NCBI RefSeq assembly: GCF_012927185.1
Contig: NZ_JABBGB010000001.1
Location: 2,170,001 to 2,234,000, forward strand
Direction: 5' to 3'
DNA length: 64,000 bases
DNA from: Pseudoflavitalea sp. G-6-1-2
GTDB taxonomy: Bacteria > Bacteroidota > Bacteroidia > Chitinophagales > Chitinophagaceae
The notes beneath the pieces are model-generated. The model searched no databases. It was not told the DNA's origin and was given only the letters and a program-made list of their open reading frames with translations. The stretch's first letter is position 1. The number at the start of each line of letters is the position of its first letter. A program made the position numbers and the translations under genes. Shown piece by piece: positions 35,691-44,738 of this stretch.

Positions 35691-36401
35691 ATGAAACGAT
35701 TCGCATCATGGGGTGCAGGTTTAGCAGTGATTGCATCGATCATGACTGGTTGCCTTAAATCAAACAACACCCCTCCTGAGCCTTTCACAAACATCAAGAT
35801 CATGCAGATGGCAGCTACTGCGCCTGCAATCGATATGTTTATGAATGGTCAGAAATTCAACTCCTCTGCTCTTGATTTTGGCATCGCTCCGCACGGGTAC
35901 ATGCCTTTTAAGATCAATCAATATGATGTGGTCTATAAAAAGTCTGGTGCAGACAGCCTGGTAGCAGAGTTGCCTAAACTTTCTTACGATTCAGCCAAAG
36001 CATATACGCTCTTATTGTATTCAAAAGCAGATGGTACTGCAGGGGCAACAAGAATCTCTGATCTTCCTCCTCAGAACGCAGGAGACAGCAAAGCTTACTA
36101 CCGTTTCTGGCATCTGGCACCAGGTGTAGGAGAAGTGGAAGTTTGGTTTGGTGATAAACGCATGGAATCTGGCCGCAACCTCATAGACAATGTGAATTCC
36201 GGCGCATTCAACAGTTTTGAGAGCATCGATGCCAGCGACTATAGAATACAGGTGAAAAAAGCAGGTACCAACGAAGTATTGGCTGTATTAGAAAATATCA
36301 GCCTGGCCAGATACACAGGTTTCACCATCTACCTGAAAGGTATCGAAGGTGTGACGGGAGGAAACAAAGACCTCGCAATAGGCATTACGAGAAACTTTTA
36401 A
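35691..36401 (+). CDS. DUF4397 domain lipoprotein
   Basis: A 236-residue lipoprotein (lipobox IMTGC). The mature part is a DUF4397 beta-sandwich (TAPAIDMFMNGQKF, YMPFKINQYDVVYK, KAYTLLLYSKADG, YYRFWHLAPGVGEVEVWFGD), a family of surface lipoproteins of unknown function in Bacteroidota. ATG 35691 was chosen over the GTG at 35682. A good terminator follows. Confidence 0.85.
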   Translation: MKRFASWGAGLAVIASIMTGCLKSNNTPPEPFTNIKIMQMAATAPAIDMFMNGQKFNSSALDFGIAPHGYMPFKINQYDVVYKKSGADSLVAELPKLSYDSAKAYTLLLYSKADGTAGATRISDLPPQNAGDSKAYYRFWHLAPGVGEVEVWFGDKRMESGRNLIDNVNSGAFNSFESIDASDYRIQVKKAGTNEVLAVLENISLARYTGFTIYLKGIEGVTGGNKDLAIGITRNF

Positions 36402-36438
36402 CCGATCGGTGGTTTCGGCATACCGTATCTATGATAGT

Positions 36439-36470
36439 ATCGCCATCCCTTGCGGATGGCGATTTTTTTT
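36439..36470 (+). terminator. Terminator after DUF4397 gene
   Basis: A 10-bp stem (36439-36448 with 36454-36463), 5-base loop, then eight T residues. The convergent mgtC gene ends just behind it. Confidence 0.87.
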
Positions 36471-36482
36471 GCCCTGTATTTT

Positions 36483-37115
36483 CTACACTTCAAATCTGCG
36501 TACTTCAGGATCTGCCAGCAATGCCTCTACCAGTTTCTCCTGATTCTTTTTCGAGCCCTGTACACGCCAGCTGCACTGGATCATGCCATCGGTTTTGCTT
36601 CTTTTCTCCAGTTCAAATTTCAGCAGGCATCGTGTCATCAGCGATTCGTAATGGGTAATCACTCCTGGTTCATATTTGCATACGATGGTGTAGATCCTTT
36701 CCTTATTGATGGTAGCAATCAGGGTTTCAAAACGAATAAAGAATGCCAGCACCAGCAGCATCATGGCGGCAGCAATTACTGAAGCCAGATAAAGACCTGC
36801 GCCTACCGTCATGCCCAAAGCAGCTGTAGCCCAGATGGCAGCTGCGGTGGTGATACCATTAACCCTTACTTCGCTTTTGAAGATCACACCGGCACCAATG
36901 AAACCGATGCCTGTAACGATATTGGAGGCAATTCTGTCGGGTGTGCCGCCGGTTAAGCTCAGCGATACTATCATAAACAGGCAGCTTCCCATACAGATGA
37001 GAATGAGCGTTCGGAGACCGGCAGATTTATCGCGGTGTTCTCTTTCGATGCCAAGTGCAAAGCCGATGGCCATGGCTATCAGCAGTCGTTCGGTAATTGT
37101 TTCCGGTGAAAGCAT
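36483..37115 (-). CDS. MgtC/SapB family membrane protein
   Basis: A 210-residue protein: four to five membrane segments in the N-terminal 130 residues (LLIAMAIGFALGIEREHR, TGIGFIGAGVIFK) that form the MgtC domain, then a soluble C-terminal ACT-like part (about 140-210). MgtC proteins modulate ATP synthase and aid growth at low Mg2+; the role here is inferred. It starts 6 bases after the stop of the acidic protein gene, so the two are an operon. Confidence 0.87.
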   Translation of the reverse strand: MLSPETITERLLIAMAIGFALGIEREHRDKSAGLRTLILICMGSCLFMIVSLSLTGGTPDRIASNIVTGIGFIGAGVIFKSEVRVNGITTAAAIWATAALGMTVGAGLYLASVIAAAMMLLVLAFFIRFETLIATINKERIYTIVCKYEPGVITHYESLMTRCLLKFELEKRSKTDGMIQCSWRVQGSKKNQEKLVEALLADPEVRRFEV

Positions 37116-37121
37116 GCAGTA

Positions 37122-37646
37122 TCAAATGTTTGAGTTGGCATTGGGGTCTTCTTCTTCATTCTCTTTGTCTACACTCCATTGATTGTTGGCTTCGTCTTCG
37201 GAGCCGGCGGCTTCATCGGCATCATCGTCTTCACTGCCGGGTACATCGAGGTCGTCGCCGGCATAATCGTCGGATTCGTTGAGCGGATCGCCTTCATCAT
37301 CCACTTCATCGAGCCGGCCACGGCGGAGGGCTTCGTCGTCGGGGTCGTAATCGCCGGCTTCGTCGAGCAGTTCTTTTTCTTCGGGAGATACATCGCTGTC
37401 GTCGTCCAGCAGCTCATCATCCTCGTCATCGAATATACCGGAGCCTTCTTCTCCTGCGGAACTGGCAGTAACATCGTTGAACTCCCTGAGTTTCGGCGGG
37501 CGGATATGCTCCTGACCAGGAATGTCTTCTACGTCTGGCAGTTCGATGGAGTCCGGCTTGGATGGCTTAGCAGACTTCGGAATGGGTTTGTCTGTCTGGT
37601 TTTGCTGTGGCGTTGTTTGCTTGTTTTCCTCATTACTCTTTTTCAT
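37122..37646 (-). CDS. Highly acidic, disordered protein
   Basis: A 174-residue soluble protein without signal peptide. About one third of residues are Asp or Glu, concentrated after residue 70 in runs such as DDEDDELLDDDSD. The first half is Gln/Lys/Pro-rich. No globular domain is recognisable. I chose ATG 37646 (MKKSNEEN). It is co-transcribed with the MgtC gene, which suggests a role in cation binding or protein charge balance, but this is only a guess. The pattern of purine-rich codons is coherent over the whole length, so I regard it as real. Confidence 0.65.
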   Translation of the reverse strand: MKKSNEENKQTTPQQNQTDKPIPKSAKPSKPDSIELPDVEDIPGQEHIRPPKLREFNDVTASSAGEEGSGIFDDEDDELLDDDSDVSPEEKELLDEAGDYDPDDEALRRGRLDEVDDEGDPLNESDDYAGDDLDVPGSEDDDADEAAGSEDEANNQWSVDKENEEEDPNANSNI

Positions 37647-37989
37647 AGCGCTGTATTTTAAGTGAGTTGAGTAAAAATGCATGCCCGGAACATAGGCGTA
37701 TGTTTTACACGGCAGGGGTGGTTTGAGAGGGGGCTACAAAGATCATGAAAAATGTTGGTTTCAAAATTGCAATGGTTATGCATGGCGATTATTTCTTTTA
37801 TGTAAAATTTTCGCTAATAGCCGGAATGCAGTGGGCTTTTGTACTACCTTTATTGTATTCAATTCTGCTATTACCCCGGTACCTGACCCGCAGCCAACCT
37901 GAAAATCAACATGGATTCTTGCTATATGTCCGATTATGCCAATGTGAAATGATGGAATCAGATCCGTTCATCGACTAAAAGTATGGGAC
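37647..37989. other. Intergenic stretch without a supported gene
   Basis: A divergent spacer of 343 bases. A reading frame of 77 codons at 37745-37978 has no recognisable features and I leave it out. TACCTTTA at about 37851-37858 could be a -7 element for the small gene at 37990. Confidence 0.45.
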
Positions 37990-38226
37990 ATGAAAAAGTA
38001 CAAAGCAAACGGTCTTGCAACTACCATTACCAGAGCTCCGTTAAGAAAGCTCACACACCGCAGTAATGCATTGTCTACGGTTGCCACGCAGGTGAAACTG
38101 TCAGGAGTAACCGAAATTAAAACAGTAACGCCTCCCAGTGAAGAAGTGGTGAACCGATTGAATGCAATGGGGAAGGAATATCCTTTCTGTGTGATCAACA
38201 GATCGGGTAATCATCTTATTCTCTGA
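37990..38226 (+). CDS. Small basic protein of unknown function
   Basis: A 78-residue protein, basic and Thr/Val-rich (MKKYKANGLATTITRAP, then VTPPSEEVVNRLNAMGKEY), with no signal peptide or membrane segment. I recognise no family. Support comes from a strong terminator 28 bases after the stop codon and from a possible promoter upstream, so the locus is probably transcribed. It stands alone between the acidic-protein operon and gcvP. Confidence 0.5.
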   Translation: MKKYKANGLATTITRAPLRKLTHRSNALSTVATQVKLSGVTEIKTVTPPSEEVVNRLNAMGKEYPFCVINRSGNHLIL

Positions 38227-38253
38227 ACGTTTTGGGAAGGGTATTAAAAAGTG

Positions 38254-38293
38254 AAGCCGTGTTCATAACAAACGTTATGAGCGCGGCTTTTGC
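38254..38293 (+). terminator. Terminator after small basic protein gene
   Basis: A 16-bp stem with two T-G wobbles (38254-38269 with 38274-38289), AAAC loop, then a short T-run. Confidence 0.78.
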
Positions 38294-38334
38294 ATTTACT
38301 TCGGGGGCAGCTCCTGAACAATTCAGCTGAAAAT

Positions 38335-38363
38335 AAAAAAGGGCCGACCTTTTGGGTCAGCCC
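38335..38363 (-). terminator. Terminator of gcvP
   Basis: Stem of nine positions with one mismatch (38341-38349 with 38355-38363). The A-run at 38335-38340 is the T-run on the minus strand. 22 bases past the gcvP stop codon. Confidence 0.75.
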
Positions 38364-38384
38364 TCGATATTATTTGAAGTAAGA

Positions 38385-41276
38385 TTAATTCGCTTCAGCT
38401 TCAGCATAGGCAGAAACAGGTTCGCAGGTGCAGATCAGGTTTCTGTCGCCATACGTATTGTTCACTCTGCTCACACTTGGCCAGAACTTGTTCTCAGCTA
38501 CGTATGGCAGCGGGAAGGCTGCTGTTTCGCGGCTGTAGTTGCGGTTCCAGTCGCTGCTGATCACCACCTGTTGTGTGTGTGGTGCATTCTTCAGCGGATT
38601 ATCTTTCTTATCAGATTTGTTTTCTTCGATAGCGCGGATCTCTTCGCGGATGCTCAGCATGGCATCGCAGAAACGATCCAGCTCGGCCTTGTCTTCGCTC
38701 TCTGTTGGCTCGATCATAATGGTGCCCGGTACAGGGAAGCTCAGTGTAGGAGCGTGGAAGCCGTAATCCATCAAACGTTTTGCTACGTCTTCTGCTTCGA
38801 TCTCTGCTGTTTTCTTGAACGGACGCAGATCGATGATGAACTCATGCGCACAAGTGCCGTTGCTTCCGAGATACAGAATCTCGAACTGCTCCTGCAGGCG
38901 TGAACGCATGTAGTTTGCATTGAGGATCGCGTATTCAGTAGATGCTTTCACACCGGCATTACCCAGCATGCGGATATATGCGTAGCTGATCAGCAGGATA
39001 GATGCAGAACCGTAAGGTGCTGCGCTCACTGCATGGATCGCTTCTTTACCGTTCTCGATGGCAACGTGGCCGGGCAGGAAAGGAGCGAGGTGCTCTTTCA
39101 CGCAGATGGGTCCCATGCCAGGACCGCCACCACCGTGTGGGATAGCGAAGGTCTTGTGCAGGTTGAGGTGACAAACGTCTGCGCCGATGAGTCCGGGAGC
39201 GGTGAGGCCCACCTGAGCGTTCATGTTGGCGCCATCCATGTATACCTGTCCGCCATGTTCGTGGATCACTGCTGTGATCTCTTTCACGGTTTCTTCGTAT
39301 ACACCGTAGGTGCTTGGGTAGGTGATCATGATACCAGCCAGTTCTTTGCTGTACTGCGCTGCTTTTGCTTTGAGGTCAGCTACATCGATGTATCCGTTTT
39401 CGAGTGCTTTCACCACTACCACTTTCATACCGGCCATCACTGCGCTGGCAGGGTTGGTACCGTGTGCGGAGATAGGGATCAGCATTACGTTACGGTGTGC
39501 TTCGTTGCGTGCTTTGTGCCATTCGCGGATCACTAACAGTCCGGCATACTCGCCCTGTGCACCGCTGTTCGGTTGCAGGCTGCATGCGTCGAATGCAGTG
39601 ATTTTGCAGAGGTACTCGCTCAGTTCGTCCACGATCTGCTGATATCCCAGCGTCTGATCTTTAGGTGCGAACGGATGCATTTTGCTCCAGTGGCTCCAGC
39701 TCAAAGGAATCATCTCACTGGCTGCATTCAGTTTCATGGTGCAGCTTCCGAGGGAGATCATGGATGTATTGAGAGAAAGGTCTTTGTTCTCCAGTTGTTT
39801 GATGTAACGCATCATCTGTGTTTCGCTGTGGTGAGCGTTGAACACCGGATGTGTGAGATACGGAGATGTACGTGTGAGTGAAGAAGGCAGATGATAGATG
39901 CCTGCATCTTCGCTGATGGTGAAACCTGCCACACTGTGATCGTTTGGCTGATCGAGCAGCAGCAGAATATCGAGCACATCGGAGAGTGAAGTGGTTTCGT
40001 CTACAGAGATACCGATCTCGGTATTGCTGTAGTAGCGGAAGTTGATCTGCGCTGCTTCTGCTTTGGCGCGGATAGCGGCTGCATCTTTCACTCTGATGGC
40101 TACGGTGTCGAAGAAATTATTGTGAAGCACATCATATCCTTCAGCAGCCAGTTCTTCGCTGAGTGCATTGGCGAGGATGGTTACGCGCTTGGCGATATTC
40201 TTCAGTCCTTCCGGTCCATGATATACTGCATACATCGCGGCCATGTTAGCCAGCAGTGCCTGTGCAGTACAGATATTTGAAGTAGCTTTTTCGCGTTTGA
40301 TGTGTTGCTCTCTTGTCTGCAAAGCCATGCGCAGTGCGCGTTTGCCCTGAGCGTCGATGCTTACACCGATGATGCGGCCGGGGATGGTTCTTTTGAAATC
40401 TTCTTTCACAGCGAAGAATGCTGCGTGAGGTCCGCCGAATCCGAGCGGAACGCCGAAACGTTGTGCAGATCCGCAGGCTGCATCTGCTCCGAGTTCTCCG
40501 GGAGGAGTGAGCAGGGTGAGCGCCAGCAGGTCGGTTGCCATTACAACATAGGCTTCTGCTGCATGTACTTTATTGATGAACTGACGATAGTCTTCTACAG
40601 ATCCTTTATCGTTGGGGTATTGTACCAGTGCACCGAAATACGTGTTGTCGATGTCGGCTGTTCTGTAATCTCCCTGAACCACTTCGATACCTACGGGGGT
40701 AGCGCGTGTGAGAATCACATCGATGGTTTGAGGGAAAGTATCTTTATCTACAAAGAATTTAGGACGGGTGATATGATCATGATCTCTGTTGAGCGCGTTG
40801 AAGAACATGGTCATGGCTTCAGCAGCGGCAGTGCCTTCGTCGAGGAGAGAGGCATTGGCGATGGGGAGACCTGTGAGGTCGCTCACCATTGTCTGGAAGT
40901 TCAGCAGGCTTTCGAGACGGCCCTGAGCGATCTCAGCCTGGTATGGCGTGTACTGCGTGTACCAACCTGGATTTTCAAACACATTACGCAAAATCACACT
41001 GGGGGTGATGGTATCATAGTAACCCTGACCGATATAGTTCCTGTACACCTTATTCTTCAGACTCACTTCCTTGATGTGCTGCAGGTACTCATATTCGCTC
41101 ATGGAGGGCGGGATGCTGAGCGCTTTGCTCATGCGGATGGTTGAGGGAACGGTTTTGCTAACCAGAGATTCCAGGCTGGATTCTCCTACAACAGCGAGCA
41201 TTTGTTTCGTCTCAGCTTCATTGGGCCCGATATGACGGCTGATAAATTCAGCGTTTTGTTGTTCGAACAGATTCAT
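38385..41276 (-). CDS. gcvP: Glycine dehydrogenase (aminomethyl-transferring), P protein
   Basis: A 963-residue full-length, single-chain P protein of the glycine cleavage system, which decarboxylates glycine and passes the aminomethyl group to the lipoyl H protein. The N- and C-terminal halves are both present; the PLP-binding Lys sits in [15 protein letters not shown] at about residue 708, and the start [18 protein letters not shown] is typical. gcvT and gcvH are not adjacent, which is normal in this phylum. A -7-like TAACTTTG lies on the minus strand at 41322-41315, 38 bases before the start. Confidence 0.97.
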   Translation of the reverse strand: MNLFEQQNAEFISRHIGPNEAETKQMLAVVGESSLESLVSKTVPSTIRMSKALSIPPSMSEYEYLQHIKEVSLKNKVYRNYIGQGYYDTITPSVILRNVFENPGWYTQYTPYQAEIAQGRLESLLNFQTMVSDLTGLPIANASLLDEGTAAAEAMTMFFNALNRDHDHITRPKFFVDKDTFPQTIDVILTRATPVGIEVVQGDYRTADIDNTYFGALVQYPNDKGSVEDYRQFINKVHAAEAYVVMATDLLALTLLTPPGELGADAACGSAQRFGVPLGFGGPHAAFFAVKEDFKRTIPGRIIGVSIDAQGKRALRMALQTREQHIKREKATSNICTAQALLANMAAMYAVYHGPEGLKNIAKRVTILANALSEELAAEGYDVLHNNFFDTVAIRVKDAAAIRAKAEAAQINFRYYSNTEIGISVDETTSLSDVLDILLLLDQPNDHSVAGFTISEDAGIYHLPSSLTRTSPYLTHPVFNAHHSETQMMRYIKQLENKDLSLNTSMISLGSCTMKLNAASEMIPLSWSHWSKMHPFAPKDQTLGYQQIVDELSEYLCKITAFDACSLQPNSGAQGEYAGLLVIREWHKARNEAHRNVMLIPISAHGTNPASAVMAGMKVVVVKALENGYIDVADLKAKAAQYSKELAGIMITYPSTYGVYEETVKEITAVIHEHGGQVYMDGANMNAQVGLTAPGLIGADVCHLNLHKTFAIPHGGGGPGMGPICVKEHLAPFLPGHVAIENGKEAIHAVSAAPYGSASILLISYAYIRMLGNAGVKASTEYAILNANYMRSRLQEQFEILYLGSNGTCAHEFIIDLRPFKKTAEIEAEDVAKRLMDYGFHAPTLSFPVPGTIMIEPTESEDKAELDRFCDAMLSIREEIRAIEENKSDKKDNPLKNAPHTQQVVISSDWNRNYSRETAAFPLPYVAENKFWPSVSRVNNTYGDRNLICTCEPVSAYAEAEAN

Positions 41277-41414
41277 ATAATGTAATTAAAGTACTTTTTG
41301 CGCTAAAAGATTTGCAAAGTTAGCACTTATTCAGCTAGACTAACTGATGTTTGTAGACCTGGTTAATTCATTGGGGAAAAAGGGTAAATTGTGGCTACTT
41401 AACCTTTAACCAGC

Positions 41415-42251
41415 ATGCACCAAGCTAACTGCCTCAATTGCAACGCAGAACTCGCGTCCGTACAGCATTTCTGCTCAAATTGCGGCCAGAAAAATCCGGT
41501 TCACCGCATCACTTTCGGCCATGTGCTCCATGAATTCTTCCACGCATTCACCCATGCCGACAAGGGCATTTTGTTCCTGCTGAAGGAGCTGACCCTCCGT
41601 CCCGGCACCGTTGCCAGAGAGTATGTAGGAGGAAAAAGAAAGAAATATTTCAATCCCTTCACCTTCTTTCTGCTGGTAATGGGTCTGTTCGTGTTCTCCA
41701 ATACGATGTTCCTGAAATCCGATATTCCGGCGCAGCCCGATCCGCGGGTGCTGGCCCAGCTTCCAACTCAGGAGGCAAAGGACAGTTATTCGGGGATAGT
41801 GATCCGGTCTCAGAAGGCCAGTCATTTCATGAGCCACTATTCGAATGTGGTGGGGATGGTCGCCGTTCCGTTCCTCAGCCTTCTCACCTGGCTGTTCTAC
41901 AGAAGACGGGGATTCAATTATGCAGAGCATCTTACAGGTAACCTGCTGTTTACATCTTACAATAATTTATTATTTGCGATACTGGTGGTTCCGCTGGACC
42001 GCACCATGACCACTCCTCAGCATCATGTGATGCTGCTGGGTTCCGGCATGCTCATCCATGCCATCTATCTGAGCTGGGGCCTCAGCGGATTTATGCAGCT
42101 GCGGGGTTGGTGGAATCGCATAAAAGCTTTTCTGGTGGCTACTTTCGCCACAGGGCTCTGGGCCTGCCTTTCCTTGCTTGGAGTAATGATGTACATTATG
42201 GGCGATCTGCGTTTCTGGAAACTGTTCACCTGGATGGCAGGCAAACACTAG
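41415..42251 (+). CDS. DUF3667 zinc-ribbon membrane protein
   Basis: A 278-residue protein. An N-terminal zinc ribbon (CLNCNAELASVQHFCSNCGQ, four Cys) is followed by an amphipathic part (FHAFTHADKGILFLLKEL), the family motif REYVGGKRKKYFNPFTFF, and about five membrane segments. DUF3667 proteins are common in Bacteroidota and have no known function. It converges with the first sterol-desaturase-type gene (11-base gap). Confidence 0.88.
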   Translation: MHQANCLNCNAELASVQHFCSNCGQKNPVHRITFGHVLHEFFHAFTHADKGILFLLKELTLRPGTVAREYVGGKRKKYFNPFTFFLLVMGLFVFSNTMFLKSDIPAQPDPRVLAQLPTQEAKDSYSGIVIRSQKASHFMSHYSNVVGMVAVPFLSLLTWLFYRRRGFNYAEHLTGNLLFTSYNNLLFAILVVPLDRTMTTPQHHVMLLGSGMLIHAIYLSWGLSGFMQLRGWWNRIKAFLVATFATGLWACLSLLGVMMYIMGDLRFWKLFTWMAGKH

Positions 42252-42262
42252 CGCAGGGCGGA

Positions 42263-43201
42263 TTATTTCGTCTGTACCCTTTCTTCCTGCAAAATGCTGG
42301 TATTGCCGTGTTGGGCGTCTTCGTCGGCACGCATTTCATCGCTGGTCATGCGGCTGCCGTCGTGGCTCCATCCGGGAGGACCGAAGAGATAATTCCATTT
42401 GTCTTTCCACGAAATGTCGGTGCGTCTGATATCTTTCCAGATGCTGGTCCATTCGTGAAAAACAATGGTAACCGGTGTTTCTTTCTGGAGAGGACTCGTA
42501 AGTCCGTATTTGATAGGTTGGTATTCTTCCTTTGGCAGCTCCGGCTGGAAGGTTCCGAAGATCTTGTCCCAGATGATCAGGAACATGCCCATGTTCTTAT
42601 CGAGGTATTTGGGATTGCTGGCGTGATGCACTCTGTGGTGCGAAGGCGTAACCAGAATATGTTCGAGCCAGCCCATCTTATTGATGAACTCCGTATGCAC
42701 AAAAATGCCCCAGATCTGCGTGGCTGAATACACGAAAATGATATCCAGCGGCGAGAAGCCCATCATGGCAAGGGGAATGAAATAGAGGAAACGATACAGC
42801 GGCTGAAACACCGAGCTTCTGAATCCAACAGTAAAGTTGAACAGATCGGAAGAGTGATGGGTAACGTGCACAGCCCAGAACAACCGTACTTCGTGATCGA
42901 AACGGTGAAGCCAGTAGTACAGGAAATCTTCCAGCAGCACTAACATAAACCAGTATACGATCACATGGTCGAAGTTGAAAATGTGATGACGATAGAAATA
43001 ATCGAGCACAACGAGGTAAACGCCACGGAACAGCAGATCGAGCGCTCCGTTCATGAGCATGAGATAAAGGTTCACGCCGGTGTCTTTCCAGGTATAGGCC
43101 TTCTTGTGTCTGTAATTGCTCAGCAGTACCTCTGCGAGGATAATGATCATGTAAACCGGAGTACTGAGCAGAATCAATATTTGTTCTCTGATAGCTTCCA
43201 C
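42263..43201 (-). CDS. Sterol desaturase/fatty acid hydroxylase family protein (copy 1)
   Basis: A 312-residue membrane di-iron oxygenase. The histidine clusters that hold two irons are all present: HRFDH, HVTHHSSD, HRVHH. Four or so membrane segments lie in the first 200 residues, and the C-terminus is soluble. Substrates of bacterial members are lipids (hydroxylation or desaturation); not known here. Start GTG 43201 aligns residue for residue with the ATG of its tandem paralogue (both 13 residues to the shared STP), while the upstream TTG at 43210 overlaps a -7 box. Followed in order by the DUF3667 gene on the other strand. Confidence 0.88.
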   Translation of the reverse strand: MEAIREQILILLSTPVYMIIILAEVLLSNYRHKKAYTWKDTGVNLYLMLMNGALDLLFRGVYLVVLDYFYRHHIFNFDHVIVYWFMLVLLEDFLYYWLHRFDHEVRLFWAVHVTHHSSDLFNFTVGFRSSVFQPLYRFLYFIPLAMMGFSPLDIIFVYSATQIWGIFVHTEFINKMGWLEHILVTPSHHRVHHASNPKYLDKNMGMFLIIWDKIFGTFQPELPKEEYQPIKYGLTSPLQKETPVTIVFHEWTSIWKDIRRTDISWKDKWNYLFGPPGWSHDGSRMTSDEMRADEDAQHGNTSILQEERVQTK

Positions 43202-43207
43202 TGCGGG

Positions 43208-43215
43208 CAAAAGTA
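43208..43215 (-). promoter_or_regulatory. Candidate -7 box of sterol-desaturase-type gene (copy 1)
   Basis: Minus-strand TACTTTTG, full match to TAnnTTTG, with TTG 20 bases upstream (43238-43236). It ends 6 bases before GTG 43201, which supports that start. Confidence 0.45.
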
Positions 43216-43253
43216 ATGCGCTTGCGGATACATGCCAATGCGTTAACTACATC

Positions 43254-44123
43254 TTAATACTTTTTTATTACATCTTTCTTATCGTGAGACCATCCGGGAG
43301 CGCGGAACATATATTGAATTTTTTGCTTCCAATTGATGTCCTTTCTTTTGATATCCTTCCAGATGCCGCGCCATTCGTGGAATACAAGCGATGGAATGCT
43401 TCGGTTGTTCAGTGGTTTGGTGAGGCCATAGCGAATGGGTTCATATTGTTCTGCCGGCAATTCTTTTTGAAAAGATCCGAAGAATTTATCCCAGATGATG
43501 AATACGCTGGCCATGTTTTTATCGAGATACTTATCGTTGGAGCCATGATGCACCCGATGATGCGAAGGCGTCACCAAAAAATTTTCGAGCCAGCCAAGGT
43601 GGTTTATTTTTTCGGTGTGTGTGCAGATGGCCCATATTTCGAGGCAGGAATAAACCAGCAGAATGTCTATTGGTTGAAAACCCGCAAACGCAAGCGGGGT
43701 AAAGAACAGAAAGCGATACACAGGCTCCAGCACCGCTGCTCTGAAACCTGTAGTGAAATTGAAATGTTCGGATGAATGATGGTTTACATGAACCGCCCAG
43801 AAGAAGCGGCTGGAATGGCTGAGCCGGTGCAACCAGTAATGCAGAAAGTCAACTGCGAAAATGAGTATGAGCCAGTACCACCATGTTTGTGCCGGACTCC
43901 ATACCGATAACGAAAAACAAAAACTCAGCACTGCAAGCGATACGGCTCGCATCAGCAGATCGGTAAATCCTCCTAAAATGCTCAGCGAAAAATTATGGAA
44001 TGTATCGCGCCAGGTATAGCTTCGCGTATGATGCAGGGTGCTCAGCAGCAATTCTATGCCGATGATGATCACATAGAGCGGCGTACTTATCAGCGTAACG
44101 AATTGCTGGTGCAGCGTATTCAT
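43254..44123 (-). CDS. Sterol desaturase/fatty acid hydroxylase family protein (copy 2)
   Basis: A 289-residue paralogue of the neighbouring gene with the same His clusters (HRLSH, HVNHHSSE, HRVHH), the shared LSTPxY start, and the WDKxFGxFQ and GLTxPL segments. It lacks the approximately 25-residue C-terminal tail of copy 1. The tandem pair looks like a local duplication that has since diverged. Separate promoters are likely: copy 1 has its own -7 box in the 52-base gap. Confidence 0.87.
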   Translation of the reverse strand: MNTLHQQFVTLISTPLYVIIIGIELLLSTLHHTRSYTWRDTFHNFSLSILGGFTDLLMRAVSLAVLSFCFSLSVWSPAQTWWYWLILIFAVDFLHYWLHRLSHSSRFFWAVHVNHHSSEHFNFTTGFRAAVLEPVYRFLFFTPLAFAGFQPIDILLVYSCLEIWAICTHTEKINHLGWLENFLVTPSHHRVHHGSNDKYLDKNMASVFIIWDKFFGSFQKELPAEQYEPIRYGLTKPLNNRSIPSLVFHEWRGIWKDIKRKDINWKQKIQYMFRAPGWSHDKKDVIKKY

Positions 44124-44170
44124 AGCACGTGATATTCAAATTAAATACCATGTTATGGATATTTTGTCTG

Positions 44171-44178
44171 TAATTTTG
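44171..44178 (+). promoter_or_regulatory. Candidate -7 box of cysteine-cluster gene
   Basis: TAATTTTG matches TAnnTTTG, 41 bases before GTG 44220. No clear -33 element. Confidence 0.3.
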
Positions 44179-44219
44179 CAGCACGCAGTTCAATTAACCA
44201 ATTTTTAATTGATTTTCAG

Positions 44220-44738
44220 GTGGCTAAACCCCTTTTCAGCAACGGATTTACAATAGAAACACTCGACAAGATGCAGTGGAAGCGTCGTTCTGCCGAGCAT
44301 CAGAAACAGTACAAACATTTTCTGAAAGCGGCAGATAAGAACAAAGTGCTGAAACAATTGCCCAATCTGCACGAAGAAGCTTTCAGTCAGATCGATTGTC
44401 TGCAGTGCGCCGCCTGCTGCAAAAACTATTCTCCAAGATTTAAAACGCCCGATATAAAACGCATCAGCAAACTGATGCGCATGAAAGAAAGTGCGTTCAT
44501 AGATACCTATCTCAATCTCGATACCGAAGGAGATTATGTGGTGAAGACTACTCCCTGTCCGTTTTTAGGTGCAGATAATTTCTGCAGCATTTACGACGAC
44601 AGACCTTCGGACTGCCAGCGTTTCCCTTACACCGATGAAGATGTGATATTGAAACGCCCGCAGCTTACATTGAAGAACTCCGAGTTTTGTCCGGCTGTGT
44701 TTGTTGTAATGGAGAAACTGCTTGCCGCAGGAACTTAA
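44220..44738 (+). CDS. YkgJ-type cysteine cluster protein
   Basis: A 172-residue protein with the family cluster CLQCAACC, then later Cys in CPFLG, CSIYDDRPSDCQRFP and a final Cys near the C-terminus, probably binding zinc or an Fe-S centre. Function of the family is unknown. Start GTG 44220 gives VAKPLFSNG; no ATG lies near. Its last 4 bases overlap the convergent MFS gene. Confidence 0.85.
   Translation: MAKPLFSNGFTIETLDKMQWKRRSAEHQKQYKHFLKAADKNKVLKQLPNLHEEAFSQIDCLQCAACCKNYSPRFKTPDIKRISKLMRMKESAFIDTYLNLDTEGDYVVKTTPCPFLGADNFCSIYDDRPSDCQRFPYTDEDVILKRPQLTLKNSEFCPAVFVVMEKLLAAGT

Noticed and set aside
37745-37978. A 77-codon frame before the small basic protein gene
   Set aside because: No recognisable features and irregular composition; no own terminator before the next start codon.
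40302-41144. A 280-codon plus-strand frame inside gcvP
   Set aside because: Antisense to gcvP, with Cys/His-rich composition typical of reverse-frame reading; no known domain.
43202-43210. TTG 43210 as start of sterol-desaturase-type copy 1
   Set aside because: It overlaps the -7 box; paralogue alignment places the start at GTG 43201.
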